This document shows, piece after piece, positions 16,685 to 24,874 of a DNA stretch of 64,000 bases. The notes beneath the pieces were generated by a model. The model saw only the letters and a list, made by a program, of their open reading frames with translations. It was not told where the DNA came from and ran no database searches. A program made the translations under genes and the position numbers. The stretch's first letter is position 1. Every line of letters starts with the position of its first letter. Origin of the DNA: Mycolicibacterium phocaicum (GTDB taxonomy: Bacteria; Actinomycetota; Actinomycetes; Mycobacteriales; Mycobacteriaceae); assembly GCF_010731115.1 (NCBI RefSeq), contig NZ_AP022616.1, positions 682,001 to 746,000 of the forward strand. Direction: 5' to 3'.

Positions 16685-18451
16685 ATGCGGCTCACGAATG
16701 TCTCGCACCTCCGACTGCCGTTCGGGCGTCTGTGGGGCTACGACGTCACGGTGTCCGCGCCGGGTCGGTGTTTGCCGGTGTCCTTCGACCAACGGATTCA
16801 CGTGGCGGCAGGGGCCCGGCCGGGTTCATGGATGGCGTTGTCCATCCGCTTGCCCGCGCGGGTGAGCCGGGAATCCCTGGCGTCCGCATGGCTGGCGGTG
16901 GTGGCCCGCCACGGCACGCTGCGGACGGCGTTCTCGGCAGGGCCGGACGGCGAACCGCAACTGCATGAGATCGAAGTCGGTCCCGGCGGCTGGGTCGAGC
17001 ATGAGATTGCTGCCGGCCAGGCGGTGAACGATGCCCTGCGTGACGTCCTGGATGCCGCGTGCTCGCCGTATCAGCAGCCCTCACATCGGTTGTGCCTGTT
17101 GGAAACCGCGGCGGCACTGACCGTCGTGATAGCCGCCGACCACAGCCACGTCGACATGTGGTCGATGCTGGTGATTGCCCGGGACCTGCTGGCGCTACTC
17201 GGCGATGCGGGCTTCGGACGTGCTGCTGCGCTGCCGCCGGCGCCCGCATTCGTCGAACACACCCAGGCGCTGCTCGACCGTCCCGCGGCACCGGACCACG
17301 TCCGGGAGACCTGGGCGCGCATCATCGCCGACAGCGGCGGGGTGATGCCGCGATTCCCGCTGCCGCTGGGCGAACCCGAGCTGGGGCCGGAACGTGTCGA
17401 GGTTCGGGATGTGTTCGACGTCGACGCCGGTGCGGCGTTCGCCGTGCAAGCCCGCAACGACGGGGTATCGACGCTGGCGCTGGCCGTGGCTGCGATGACG
17501 GCAGTCACCCGCGAGTTGGCGGACGCGCCGCTTCGCGCCGTCTTCCCGGTGCACAGTCGCTTCGACACCACCTGGCACGACTCGGTGGGGTGGTTCATCA
17601 CCAATTCGGTACTGGAGTCGACAGTCGCCGAGCCACGTGCCGCGGCCAACGCGGTCAAGGAGGCGGTGCAACTCGGTTCCTGGCCGCTGGCGGACGTGCT
17701 GTCCCCATGGGGCGGCATGCCGATGTCGCCCGGCATGTTCGCGATCTCGTGGCTGGACCTGCGGCGCCTGCCGGTCCGCATCGATGACGTCGGCCTGGAC
17801 GCCCAGTACGTGAGCGCCGCCATCCAGACCGACGGCGTCATGCTCTGGTTCATCCTCGACGAGTCGGGCTTGCATCTGCGGTGTCGTTATCCCGATACCC
17901 GTGAGGCGCGCACGAATGTCGGGACATGGCTGGACCTCTTGGTGACGCGCCTGCAGGCGCAGGCGCGCACGTCGGTGCGGGGACTGCTGCAAGTGGGGGA
18001 CCGCAGTTTCCGGGTGGAACGAGCAGCCCGTGACGATGTCGCGTCGATCGTCGCGCTGCTGTCCGACGACGAATTCGGTCCGGATCGGGAAACCGCCGAC
18101 CTCGAAGACTATGAGGCGGCCTATGACGTCCTCGTCCGTGACCATGCCAACTATCTCGGAGTGGTTCGCAACTGTTCCGGCGTGATCGTCGCGACTGTCC
18201 AGTTGACCGTGATTCCCGGGCTGTCGCGCGGTGGTTCGACCCGGCTGCAGATCGAGGGATTGCGGGTCACCGCCGCCGAGCGTCGCAAGGGACTGGGTAC
18301 GGCCCTGGTGCAGTGGTCGCACGAGTACGGCCGGGCGCACGGGGCACGGCTGGCGCAGGTGGCCACGGACGAAGCGCGCGAACAGGCGCGGGCGTTCTAT
18401 GACCGGCTCGGGTACCACGCCGCGCACGTCGGCCTCAAACGCATCATCTGA
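16685..18451 (+). CDS. Condensation-domain-like/GNAT acetyltransferase fusion
   Basis: A 588-aa two-domain protein. Residues 1 to about 430 resemble an NRPS condensation or acyltransferase (CoA-dependent) domain: the HHxxxDG active site reads DHSHVDM, keeping the catalytic His153 and Asp157 but changing the first His to Asp and the Gly to Met. Later blocks such as VFPVHSRFDTTWHDSVGWF match the condensation fold. Residues from about 445 form a GNAT N-acetyltransferase with the acetyl-CoA loop ERRKGLGTAL and a C-terminal RAFYDRLGY. There is no carrier or adenylation domain nearby. The product may be an acylated small molecule; substrates are unknown. The ATG lies 33 bp from a divergent hydrolase gene. 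Confidence 0.8.
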   Translation: MRLTNVSHLRLPFGRLWGYDVTVSAPGRCLPVSFDQRIHVAAGARPGSWMALSIRLPARVSRESLASAWLAVVARHGTLRTAFSAGPDGEPQLHEIEVGPGGWVEHEIAAGQAVNDALRDVLDAACSPYQQPSHRLCLLETAAALTVVIAADHSHVDMWSMLVIARDLLALLGDAGFGRAAALPPAPAFVEHTQALLDRPAAPDHVRETWARIIADSGGVMPRFPLPLGEPELGPERVEVRDVFDVDAGAAFAVQARNDGVSTLALAVAAMTAVTRELADAPLRAVFPVHSRFDTTWHDSVGWFITNSVLESTVAEPRAAANAVKEAVQLGSWPLADVLSPWGGMPMSPGMFAISWLDLRRLPVRIDDVGLDAQYVSAAIQTDGVMLWFILDESGLHLRCRYPDTREARTNVGTWLDLLVTRLQAQARTSVRGLLQVGDRSFRVERAARDDVASIVALLSDDEFGPDRETADLEDYEAAYDVLVRDHANYLGVVRNCSGVIVATVQLTVIPGLSRGGSTRLQIEGLRVTAAERRKGLGTALVQWSHEYGRAHGARLAQVATDEAREQARAFYDRLGYHAAHVGLKRII

Positions 18452-18460
18452 GTGGGGCGC

Positions 18461-19645
18461 TCACGACCTGCGGGGCGCTCGGGCCACAGTGAGCAGCCCG
18501 GCGACGAGAAGTGCTGCGCCACAAGCACCAACGGTCGCCGGCCAGCCGAATGAGGCCACCGCCGCCGCACCGAACGCCGTGCCGAGACTTCCGCCCACGA
18601 AGTAGACCACCATGTACGCGCTGTTGAAGCGAGCAGGCGCCGACGGGTCGATCGCCAAGATGGTGGTCTGATTCGCCACCTGTGCCGCGAACAGGCCGGC
18701 GTCGAACACCGCGAGAGCGGCCATGGTCGCCCAGGAGTTGCCCAATCCGAACGCAAGGACCGGGCAGGCGGCGCCCGCCACCGCGAGGCCCGCCAGGATC
18801 ACCGGCCGGAAACCCAATCGGTCGGTGTAGACCCCGGCAATGCGGGTTGCGAAGATCCCGGCGACGCCGGCCAGGGCGTATAGTCCAATCTGCTTGGCAG
18901 GCAACAAGTATGGCTCTTGCGACAACGCGACGGCGATTCCGGACCAGACCGCGCAGAACGCGAAGAACCACAGGGACCCGCGCAGGGCGCCACCGCGCAG
19001 TACCCGGCAGCGCAGGAAGAGCCCGGGCACCGACGCCAGTTCGGTGAAGTAGTTCCGTTCGAGCGTTCCTGCTGCGGATGGCAGGAACAACAGGCAGGCG
19101 CCGGCGACGGCCACGATGGCCCCGGCGACGGTGAGAAGCATTGCGTGCCAGCCGATAATGTCGGTCAGCCAACCGCCGGCGATCCGGCCGGCCAGGATTC
19201 CCGCCGAGATGCCGGCGGTGACGATCCCCAGAATGGTCGCGCGCCGACGCTCGGGCGCGAACCGTCCGACAACAGAACTCAGACCCGCACCTACAGAGGA
19301 AAAGGCACCGGTCACCAGCAGTCCCATGCCGAGCAACCACACGGTGTCGGCGACGGTGGTCAACGCCAGCGCGCCGCCGAGGGCCAGGAACTGCGATGCG
19401 ACCACCCGGCGCGGCGAGAACCTGTCCACCAGCGGGACCAGCAGGGCGAGTCCCGACAGGTAGCCGATCGGTCCGCAAGCCAGCGCCGCTCCCACCGCCG
19501 CCGGACCGGACTCGAGCGACTGCGCGATGTCTGCGATGGCCGGCTGCAGCGGGTAGATGGTCGCGGTCCCCAATGCGGCAGCCAACGACATGAAAAGGAC
19601 TGTGGTGCCGGTGATTACCGGGTCGTTAGGTTCGGTTGTGGTCAC
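18461..19645 (-). CDS. MFS transporter (12-TM drug/solute exporter type)
   Basis: A 394-aa membrane protein with about 12 helices. The motif-A-like loop is DRFSPRRVVASQ and the motif-C-like segment is GAGLSSVVGRFAPERRRATILG. The arrangement resembles DHA1-type exporters such as the AraJ/YdhP group. It converges with the condensation/GNAT gene, 9 bp apart. A perfect palindrome (19680-19695) lies upstream of its start and could be an operator. The substrate is not evident. Confidence 0.88.
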   Translation of the reverse strand: MTTTEPNDPVITGTTVLFMSLAAALGTATIYPLQPAIADIAQSLESGPAAVGAALACGPIGYLSGLALLVPLVDRFSPRRVVASQFLALGGALALTTVADTVWLLGMGLLVTGAFSSVGAGLSSVVGRFAPERRRATILGIVTAGISAGILAGRIAGGWLTDIIGWHAMLLTVAGAIVAVAGACLLFLPSAAGTLERNYFTELASVPGLFLRCRVLRGGALRGSLWFFAFCAVWSGIAVALSQEPYLLPAKQIGLYALAGVAGIFATRIAGVYTDRLGFRPVILAGLAVAGAACPVLAFGLGNSWATMAALAVFDAGLFAAQVANQTTILAIDPSAPARFNSAYMVVYFVGGSLGTAFGAAAVASFGWPATVGACGAALLVAGLLTVARAPRRS

Positions 19646-19679
19646 GCGTCGACGTTATGGGCGACGTCGCGTGCAGCGC

Positions 19680-19695
19680 TGGCGGAAATCCGCCA
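19680..19695. promoter_or_regulatory. Inverted repeat upstream of MFS gene
   Basis: TGGCGGA (19680-19686), AA, TCCGCCA (19689-19695) is a perfect 7-bp inverted repeat 35 bp upstream of the MFS ATG. It could be an operator or the 5' end of the leader transcript. No regulator gene is adjacent. Confidence 0.4.
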
Positions 19696-19739
19696 TCGCT
19701 GTCGGCTCAGCTCTTCCAGACCACCTTGTCGGTGCCGCC

Positions 19740-20144
19740 GGCATCGCGGTACACGACCTGGACCGTCAGGTCGCGCGCATTACGGCGTGGGCCACCGTCA
19801 ACGGGTATGAGGTGGGCGAGGTGGTGACCGAAGTCGGGTCCGGAACGAATGGGAAGCGCCCGAAGATTCGGCGGGTGCTGTCGGACCCTTCTGCGAAGGT
19901 GGTTGTTGTGGAGCATCGCGACCGTCAGGCCCGGTTCGGGGTCGAGCACCTCGAAGCGGCCCTTTCGGCGCAGGGCCGCCGCATCGTGGTGACCGATGAT
20001 GGTGAGACCGAGGATGACCTGGTCCGGGACATGATCGAAGTCCTGACCAGCATGTGCGTTCGCCTGTACGGGCGGCGGGGCGCCCGCAACCGCGCGATGC
20101 GCGCTGTGACCGCCACCAAGCAAGCCGGGGCCGAGGTTGCCTGA
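19740..20144 (+). pseudogene. IS607-type serine recombinase, 5'-truncated
   Basis: The remaining frame encodes DLDRQVARITAWATVNGYEV, EVGSGTNGKRPKIRRVL, HRDRQARFGVEHLEAAL and YGRRGARNRAMRAV, all standard blocks of the small IS607 recombinase. Missing are the N-terminal MerR-like helix-turn-helix and the YARVSS catalytic-serine segment: the text runs GIAVHDLDRQ where a family member has a Ser-containing SSHDQK...DLDRQ. There is no plausible start codon before the homology. The protein cannot be active. The same DNA on the other strand ends a frame VYRDAGGTDKVVWKS near 19707, which might be the tail of an older host gene. Confidence 0.75.
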
Positions 20145-21184
20145 TGGCCGAGAAGTTCACCGTTGCGGATGGGTGGGTGCTGCAGGCCTACCGGTACGCG
20201 CTCGACCCGAGCGCGGCGCAGGCCGCGGCGCTGGAGTCGCATGCCGGCGGCGCCCGGTTCGCGTACAACACGATGCTGCGCACGGTGAAGGCGAACCTGA
20301 GCCAACGGGATGCGGAACGGTCCTACGGGATCGCGGACGCTGATCTCACACCGCCACTGTCGTGGTCGTTCCAATCGCTGCGCAACGACTTCAACCGTCG
20401 CAAACACCATGTGGCCGTGCGTGAGGACAGGACGCCATGGTGGCCGGAGAACTCGAAAGAGGTGTACGCCAACGCCGTTAAGAACCTGTCGCTGGCTTTG
20501 AAGAACTGGGGTGGCTCCCGCTCGGGGGCGCGTAAAGGGCCCCGTATGGGGTTCCCGGGCTTCAAGTCGAAGCGGTCGAGTCGGGCGTTCGCGTTCACCA
20601 CCGGAACGATCCGCATCGAGGCGGACCGCCACCATGTGACCTTGCCGAGACTGGGCACGCTGCGGGTGCATGAGTCCACTCGCAAGGTCGGCCGACGATT
20701 GGAGGCGGGCACCGCGCGGATCCTCAAAGCCACCGTGCGGCACGAACGCGGGCGGTGGATGGTGAGTTTGACCTGCGTGGTGCAACGCGCCGCGCAACGG
20801 CCCGCGCACATCAAGGCGCTGGCGCCGGTGATCGGAGTCGATCTCGGTGTCAAAGACCTGATCGTCGCGGCCACCCCCGACGGGCGCCAACTGTTGCGGC
20901 AGCACGCTCCGCGCGAACTTGCGCATGCCGCGCGGCGGCTGCGTGCGTTGCAGCGCAAAGCATCCCGCCAACTCGGGCCGTGGGACCACTCGTCCAAAAC
21001 CAGGCGGGAGCCGTCGAACGCGTGGCGGCGCACACAACAGCTCATCGCTGCGCAGCACGCCCGGGTGGCCAACCTGCGCCGTGACCGGCTGCACAAACTG
21101 GCCACGCAGAAACGGGCGGGCGTGAAGACCGGGCCTGCCGCCGGGGGGTGTCTGCCTAGATTGGGCGTTGGCGCGTCTGCATGA
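20144..21184 (+). pseudogene. TnpB-type RNA-guided nuclease, C-terminally broken
   Basis: The frame gives 346 aa. The N-terminal half is a normal TnpB (WED/REC-like region; NAVKNLSLALKNW, GFPGFKSKR, ARILKATVRHERGRW), and the first RuvC aspartate is present in GVDLGVKDLIV. After HKLATQ (about 21110) the sequence stops matching: the second RuvC motif with its catalytic Glu (normally VVEDL), the four-Cys zinc ribbon and the final RuvC Asp are absent. The end KRAGVKTGPAAGG could be a retained tail after an internal deletion. The nuclease should be inactive, though RNA or DNA binding by the N-terminal part is conceivable. Confidence 0.75.
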
Positions 21185-21219
21185 ACGGCGCCCACGGTGT
21201 GGCCCCGGCGGCGTACGGC

Positions 21220-21546
21220 TCAGCCTTGGTGGGGGAGGTTACAAACGGCTGCGGCTCCCGGAGGGCTGCGCTGCACCGGCGTCATGCGGCGCAGCGGCGC
21301 CCGCCGTGGTCGCCGGCATGAGTACTCCAAAGACCGACCAGCGCACCGGGGCCCGAATAGGGCGCACCCGACCGCTGGTGGCGTCGGCTGCTGACGGCAA
21401 GGAGCTTCGGCGGCACAGAAGATGGCGTCGACTTCGGCGATCAGCGCTATCACCATCGTGGGGTCGTCCACACCCAGGGATTGGGCCAGCTCTTCTGGCG
21501 CGCTGGTGTCAGGCGCCGCCGGCGCCGCAATCGTGCTGTACTGCAT
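21220..21546 (-). CDS. Small Cys/Arg-rich protein, unknown function
   Basis: A 108-aa protein starting at ATG 21546 (a GTG lies one codon upstream) behind a perfect AGGAGG. The first 50 residues are an ordinary, probably helical domain (EELAQSLGVDDPTMVIALIAEVDAIFCAAE). The tail has five more cysteine or arginine clusters (PCRQQ, GCALFGPRCAGR, YSCRRPRR) and looks able to bind metal or nucleic acid. I do not recognise a named family. The strong ribosome site and biased composition support a real gene; its 3' end reaches the degraded edge of the IS607 remnant, so the C-terminus may have been altered. Confidence 0.6.
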   Translation of the reverse strand: MQYSTIAAPAAPDTSAPEELAQSLGVDDPTMVIALIAEVDAIFCAAEAPCRQQPTPPAVGCALFGPRCAGRSLEYSCRRPRRAPLRRMTPVQRSPPGAAAVCNLPHQG

Positions 21547-21675
21547 CACTTTTCACCTCCTTGCACCGTCGGCATGGCACCGACCATTCAAGAATGTGTC
21601 GCGACGAATTCGGTCGGCCCGGTGCCGGTGCCGGGCGGGACAGCGTCCCAGCGCGGCACCGGCACTTCGGCCCGG

Positions 21676-22164
21676 TCAGGCGTGCACCGGCTCCTTCTTG
21701 TTCGAGGTGTCGGTGACGGGGCTGCCGTCTTCGGTGATCACTCGATTCTCGTCGATCGCCTTGGCGTTGCCGGCCCTGCTGACGCTGATCTTGCGGGGCT
21801 TGGCCTTCTCTGCCACCGGGATCACGAGCCGAAGGACCCCGTCGCGGTATTCCGCGGTGATCCTCCCGGTGTCGAGGTTGTTGCCCAGCACCAGTTGTCG
21901 GGAGAAAACACCGCGCGGCCGCTCGGCGGCCAGCATTTCCCGCGACGAATCCACTGGCGCCCGTTCGGCGCGCACGGTCACCACATTGTTCTCGATATCG
22001 AGGTCGAGCGACTCGGCGTTGATGCCGGGCAGGTCGAACTCGACGTGGAACTCGTCGCCGTCGCGCCAGGCGTCCATGGGCATCGCGGCCGGCCGGGCTG
22101 CGGTGCCGAGAACTTCTTGGGTGAAGCGATCCAGGTCTCGGAACGGGTCAGTACGCAGCAGCAT
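21676..22164 (-). CDS. Small heat-shock protein, Hsp20/alpha-crystallin family
   Basis: A 162-aa chaperone. The alpha-crystallin domain spans about residues 38-135, with the strand-2 block [12 protein letters not shown], the conserved [12 protein letters not shown] and the A-x-x-x-x-G-V-L signature as [14 protein letters not shown]. Hsp20 oligomers hold unfolded proteins under heat or oxidative stress. The ATG at 22164 is preferred over ATG 22179, since a GGAGG lies 8 nt before it and it gives [14 protein letters not shown], the usual mycobacterial opening. A CIRCE element 85 bp upstream indicates HrcA control. Confidence 0.93.
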   Translation of the reverse strand: MLLRTDPFRDLDRFTQEVLGTAARPAAMPMDAWRDGDEFHVEFDLPGINAESLDLDIENNVVTVRAERAPVDSSREMLAAERPRGVFSRQLVLGNNLDTGRITAEYRDGVLRLVIPVAEKAKPRKISVSRAGNAKAIDENRVITEDGSPVTDTSNKKEPVHA

Positions 22165-22198
22165 CGTGGCCACCTCCATCTGTCCTTTCTCTTATGCC

Positions 22199-22243
22199 AT
22201 CTATGCGCTTCCAGCTCGATTATCTGTTTCGGCTGGCATAGAT
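22199..22243. promoter_or_regulatory. Long inverted repeat in hsp20 leader
   Basis: ATCTATGC (22199-22206) and GCATAGAT (22236-22243) are exact inverse complements 29 nt apart; TATGCCA (22193-22199) and TGGCATA (22234-22240) overlap them in a second register. The repeat lies between the CIRCE element and the hsp20 start. It could be a second operator, or a stem in the 5' leader. Confidence 0.4.
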
Positions 22244-22248
22244 TTGTT

Positions 22249-22275
22249 TTAGCACTCGACGTCGGCGAGTGCAAG
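22249..22275. promoter_or_regulatory. CIRCE operator (HrcA box)
   Basis: TTAGCACTC (22249-22257), nine spacer bases, GAGTGCAAG (22267-22275). The CIRCE consensus is TTAGCACTC-N9-GAGTGCTAA; the left arm is perfect and the right arm keeps GAGTGC plus one further base. The spacing is exact. It lies upstream of hsp20 on the promoter side, so the HrcA repressor should bind here. Confidence 0.85.
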
Positions 22276-22412
22276 CAAGTGGAAGCAGAATTTTTCTGGG
22301 CGCCGATCGGGGCCGGGGACGATCTCGCGATGGTTGCAATCGTGCAAAGGTACGGCAGCGCACCTGCGGCGCAATGGAGAGCGTGTGCAGGTGAGCCTTA
22401 CTCTGGGCTGCG

Positions 22413-22841
22413 ATGACTGGACCGGACTCCCGTGTGAAGCGCTGCCGCACAGCGCTTCACGTCGTCGTGTCCGCACTGACGGTCATCGTCCTCGGACTCG
22501 CCGGCAGTTCGGTGGCGCACGCGGCCGCGGCCGGGGCGCGGTTGGCGGTGCAACATACCTGGCAGGACGGCTTCATCGCGCGCTTCGTTGTCACCAACTA
22601 CAGCACCGTGCCGATGGCGGATTGGAAGATCGAGTTCGACATGCCGATGGGCCAATCGATCTCGCACGCGTGGAGCAGTACCTTCACCCAGTACGGCACG
22701 CACTATGTGATCGGCCCCGCGAGTTGGAACCGGGTGATTCCACCCGGTGGTAGCGCGAACGGTGGCATCCGCGGTGTGCTGAGCGGCACCTACACGCCAC
22801 CGTCGAATTGCGTTCTCAACGGCCAGGTCTACTGCTCCTAG
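22413..22841 (+). CDS. Secreted CBM2-like (cellulose-binding type) protein
   Basis: A 142-aa protein with a signal peptide (core VVVSALTVIVLGLAG, cleavage near AHAAA). The mature part is a single carbohydrate-binding module of family 2 type: a WQDGFIARFVVTN strand pair, MADWKIEFDMP, SWNRVIPPGGS and the ending PPSNCVLNGQVYC, with Cys and aromatic residues in the usual places. No catalytic domain is attached. It may bind cellulose or a glucan in the cell's own envelope or biofilm. The next gene starts 15 bp later on the same strand. Confidence 0.85.
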   Translation: MTGPDSRVKRCRTALHVVVSALTVIVLGLAGSSVAHAAAAGARLAVQHTWQDGFIARFVVTNYSTVPMADWKIEFDMPMGQSISHAWSSTFTQYGTHYVIGPASWNRVIPPGGSANGGIRGVLSGTYTPPSNCVLNGQVYCS

Positions 22842-22856
22842 TGTGATGGCGGTCGG

Positions 22857-23831
22857 ATGACGAGCGGGGCCCTGACGGACTGGCTACTGGATTCGGACCC
22901 GGCGCTGCGCTGGCAGGTCGAGCGCGATCTTCTCGGTGCCCCGGCGGCGGCATGGGAGGCAACCCGGTCGCGGGTTGCGACCGAGGGCTTCGGCGCACGT
23001 CTGCTCGCACTGCAGGACGCCGACGGCCAGTGGGCCGGTGGTGCGTTCTTCCCGGCGGATTACGACTTCGACGACCCAGACCGGCCCGAGGAGGGCCAGC
23101 CGTGGACGGCCACCACATGGACGTTGAATATCCTGCGCGAGTGGGGACTTGACGCAGCGGTGCTGCGGGAACGCCGCACCGCTGAGTTGCTCGACGAACA
23201 CTGCCGCTGGGAGTACGACGACCTGCCCTACTGGTCCGGTGAGGTGGATTGCTGCATCAACGCCTGGACCCTGGCCAACGGCGTGTGGCTCGGCGCGAGC
23301 GTCGACGGCCTCGCCGACTGGTTTCTCGAGCATCAGCTGCCGGACGGAGGGTGGAACTGCGACTGGGTCGAGGGTTCCCGTCGCTCCTCGTTCCATTCGA
23401 CGCTCAACTCGCTGAAAGGGCTGCTGGCGTTCGAGGCTGCCACCGGCGGCGAGACCGAGGTCAGTGCGGCACGCCGGCGCGGGGAGGAATACCTCCTCGA
23501 ACGCCAGTTGCTCAACAGGTTGACGACGAATCAGCCAGTAGGGCAATGGGTCAACGATTTCAGCTATCCGATGCGCTGGTCCTACAGCGCGCTCAACGCG
23601 GCTGAGTACTTCCGCCGCGCCGTGCTGCACGATGGCACCGCTCCTGATTCCCGGATGAGCGCCGCGGTCGAGATCGTGCGAGCTGCCCGGCAGCCCGACG
23701 GCACCTGGCTGCAGACGGGCCGCCAACCGGGGCGCATGTGGTTCGAAGTCGATGTGCCGGCGGGACAGCCGTCGAAGTGGCTCACCCTCTACGGAACCCG
23801 CCTGCTCAACTGGTGGGATTGCGCGGCATAA
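22857..23831 (+). CDS. Alpha/alpha-toroid protein (terpene cyclase/prenyltransferase-like)
   Basis: A 324-aa protein built of QW-like repeats: LQDADGQWAGG, HQLPDGGWNCDW and RQPDGTWLQTG. These mark the squalene-cyclase/prenyltransferase alpha-toroid fold. The DxDD motif of a hopene cyclase is not evident, and the chain is half the length of those enzymes, so a cyclase function is doubtful. A DPALRWQVERDLLG opening is shared by a group of uncharacterised bacterial toroid proteins. It is 15 bp downstream of the CBM2-like gene. Confidence 0.75.
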   Translation: MTSGALTDWLLDSDPALRWQVERDLLGAPAAAWEATRSRVATEGFGARLLALQDADGQWAGGAFFPADYDFDDPDRPEEGQPWTATTWTLNILREWGLDAAVLRERRTAELLDEHCRWEYDDLPYWSGEVDCCINAWTLANGVWLGASVDGLADWFLEHQLPDGGWNCDWVEGSRRSSFHSTLNSLKGLLAFEAATGGETEVSAARRRGEEYLLERQLLNRLTTNQPVGQWVNDFSYPMRWSYSALNAAEYFRRAVLHDGTAPDSRMSAAVEIVRAARQPDGTWLQTGRQPGRMWFEVDVPAGQPSKWLTLYGTRLLNWWDCAA

Positions 23832-23853
23832 CCTGCAGCGCAATGTTTTTCGC

Positions 23854-24864
23854 TCAGGTGCGAGACGCGCGGAAGGCTCGCGGACTCATCCCGTGCCAGC
23901 GGCGGAACGCCTGCGAGAAACTCGACAACTCGACGTAGCCGAGTCGACTGGCCGTCTCCGCGACCGTCAGGCGGCCCCCGATCAACATTTCTTCAGAAAG
24001 GCGCTGCCGGATCTCGTCGAGCAGTTCCCGGTACGACGTGCCCTCGGCGCCGAGCCGGTGGCGTAACGTCCGCGGACTCATCAACAGCGCATGGGCGATC
24101 TCGTGTGCGTTCGGCGGCTGCGCCGGGGACGCCAGCAGTAGGTCACGAACCTGGCCCGACAACCCGGTCCGGCTGCGCCGCTCTTCGAGAAGATTGCGAC
24201 ACTGTTCCTGCGTCGCGGCGGAGTTATAGGCATTGGCCTGGGGCAACGGGTTGTCCAGCAGGCCGACGGGAAGGATCAACAAGTTCTCGGGCGCGCCGAA
24301 CTCCGGCTCGGTGTCGAATGCTGCGATGTAGCGCTCGAGGTTGGCCGGGCGGGGATGGGTGAACCGAACGCCGAAGGGCGGCAGTTCCGCTGACAATTCG
24401 CGCTTGATCACGGAGATCGCCGTGGCCAACCGGTCGATGTCGAACCGGCGCACGCGGTCCGGTGTGCCGGGAGCCTCCAGAACGAAATGGAACTCGTCAC
24501 CGACCACTCGGGTGCCGAAGGTCGACGAAGCGAACGTCAGATCGAGATACCGCAGTCCGACATCGATCGCACTGCGCAGGTTCGGGCTGCTGATCAACGC
24601 GAACCCGAAGATTCCATAGGTGGCGAGGCGATAGCGGAGTCCCACCTCGACACCAAGATCGTCAGGATAGTCAAGAGCCTCAAGGAGATTCGTGACAACG
24701 GTCAATTCCTGGCGTGCGGTCACCTCGGCGCCCGGGCGCTGCAGGCCGCGGACGGTCAGCCGCGAACCGGCCAGGCACGTTTCCGGGCTGACCCCGCGTT
24801 CGCCGGCCAGGCCGAGCAGCACGCCGACGCTTGCCGGCGTGCGGGGGATATCCCAATCGACCAC
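23854..24864 (-). CDS. AraC family transcriptional regulator
   Basis: A 336-aa regulator. The N-terminal region is the arabinose-binding-like domain used by the OruR/ArgR-like subgroup (VEVGLRYRLATYGIFGFAL). The C-terminal 100 residues hold the double HTH (LLMSPRTLRHRL and VAETASRLGYVELSSFSQAFRRWHGMSPRAFR). The GTG at 24864 lies 10 bp after the phosphatase stop; a TTG at 24894 is possible but has no ribosome site. It probably shares a transcript with the upstream phosphatase gene. Its targets are unknown. Confidence 0.88.
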   Translation of the reverse strand: MVDWDIPRTPASVGVLLGLAGERGVSPETCLAGSRLTVRGLQRPGAEVTARQELTVVTNLLEALDYPDDLGVEVGLRYRLATYGIFGFALISSPNLRSAIDVGLRYLDLTFASSTFGTRVVGDEFHFVLEAPGTPDRVRRFDIDRLATAISVIKRELSAELPPFGVRFTHPRPANLERYIAAFDTEPEFGAPENLLILPVGLLDNPLPQANAYNSAATQEQCRNLLEERRSRTGLSGQVRDLLLASPAQPPNAHEIAHALLMSPRTLRHRLGAEGTSYRELLDEIRQRLSEEMLIGGRLTVAETASRLGYVELSSFSQAFRRWHGMSPRAFRASRT

Positions 24865-24874
24865 GTTGCCAAAT

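Larger units (their letters stand above)
19740..21184 (+). mobile_element. Decayed IS607-family element (tnpA and tnpB remnants)
   Basis: The element has the IS607 layout: a serine recombinase gene followed by a TnpB gene with the tnpA stop and tnpB start overlapping as TGATG. Both genes are broken. The recombinase has lost its DNA-binding and catalytic-serine N-terminus, and TnpB has lost its second half. The left limit is set where recombinase homology begins near DLDRQVAR; the right limit is uncertain because the coding frame degrades around 21112-21200. IS607 elements leave no target duplication, so ends cannot be confirmed from repeats. Confidence 0.75.

Noticed and set aside
19557..19740. 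Upstream extension of the IS607 recombinase frame to an ATG at 19557
   Set aside because: This part overlaps the MFS gene on the other strand and shows no recombinase homology.
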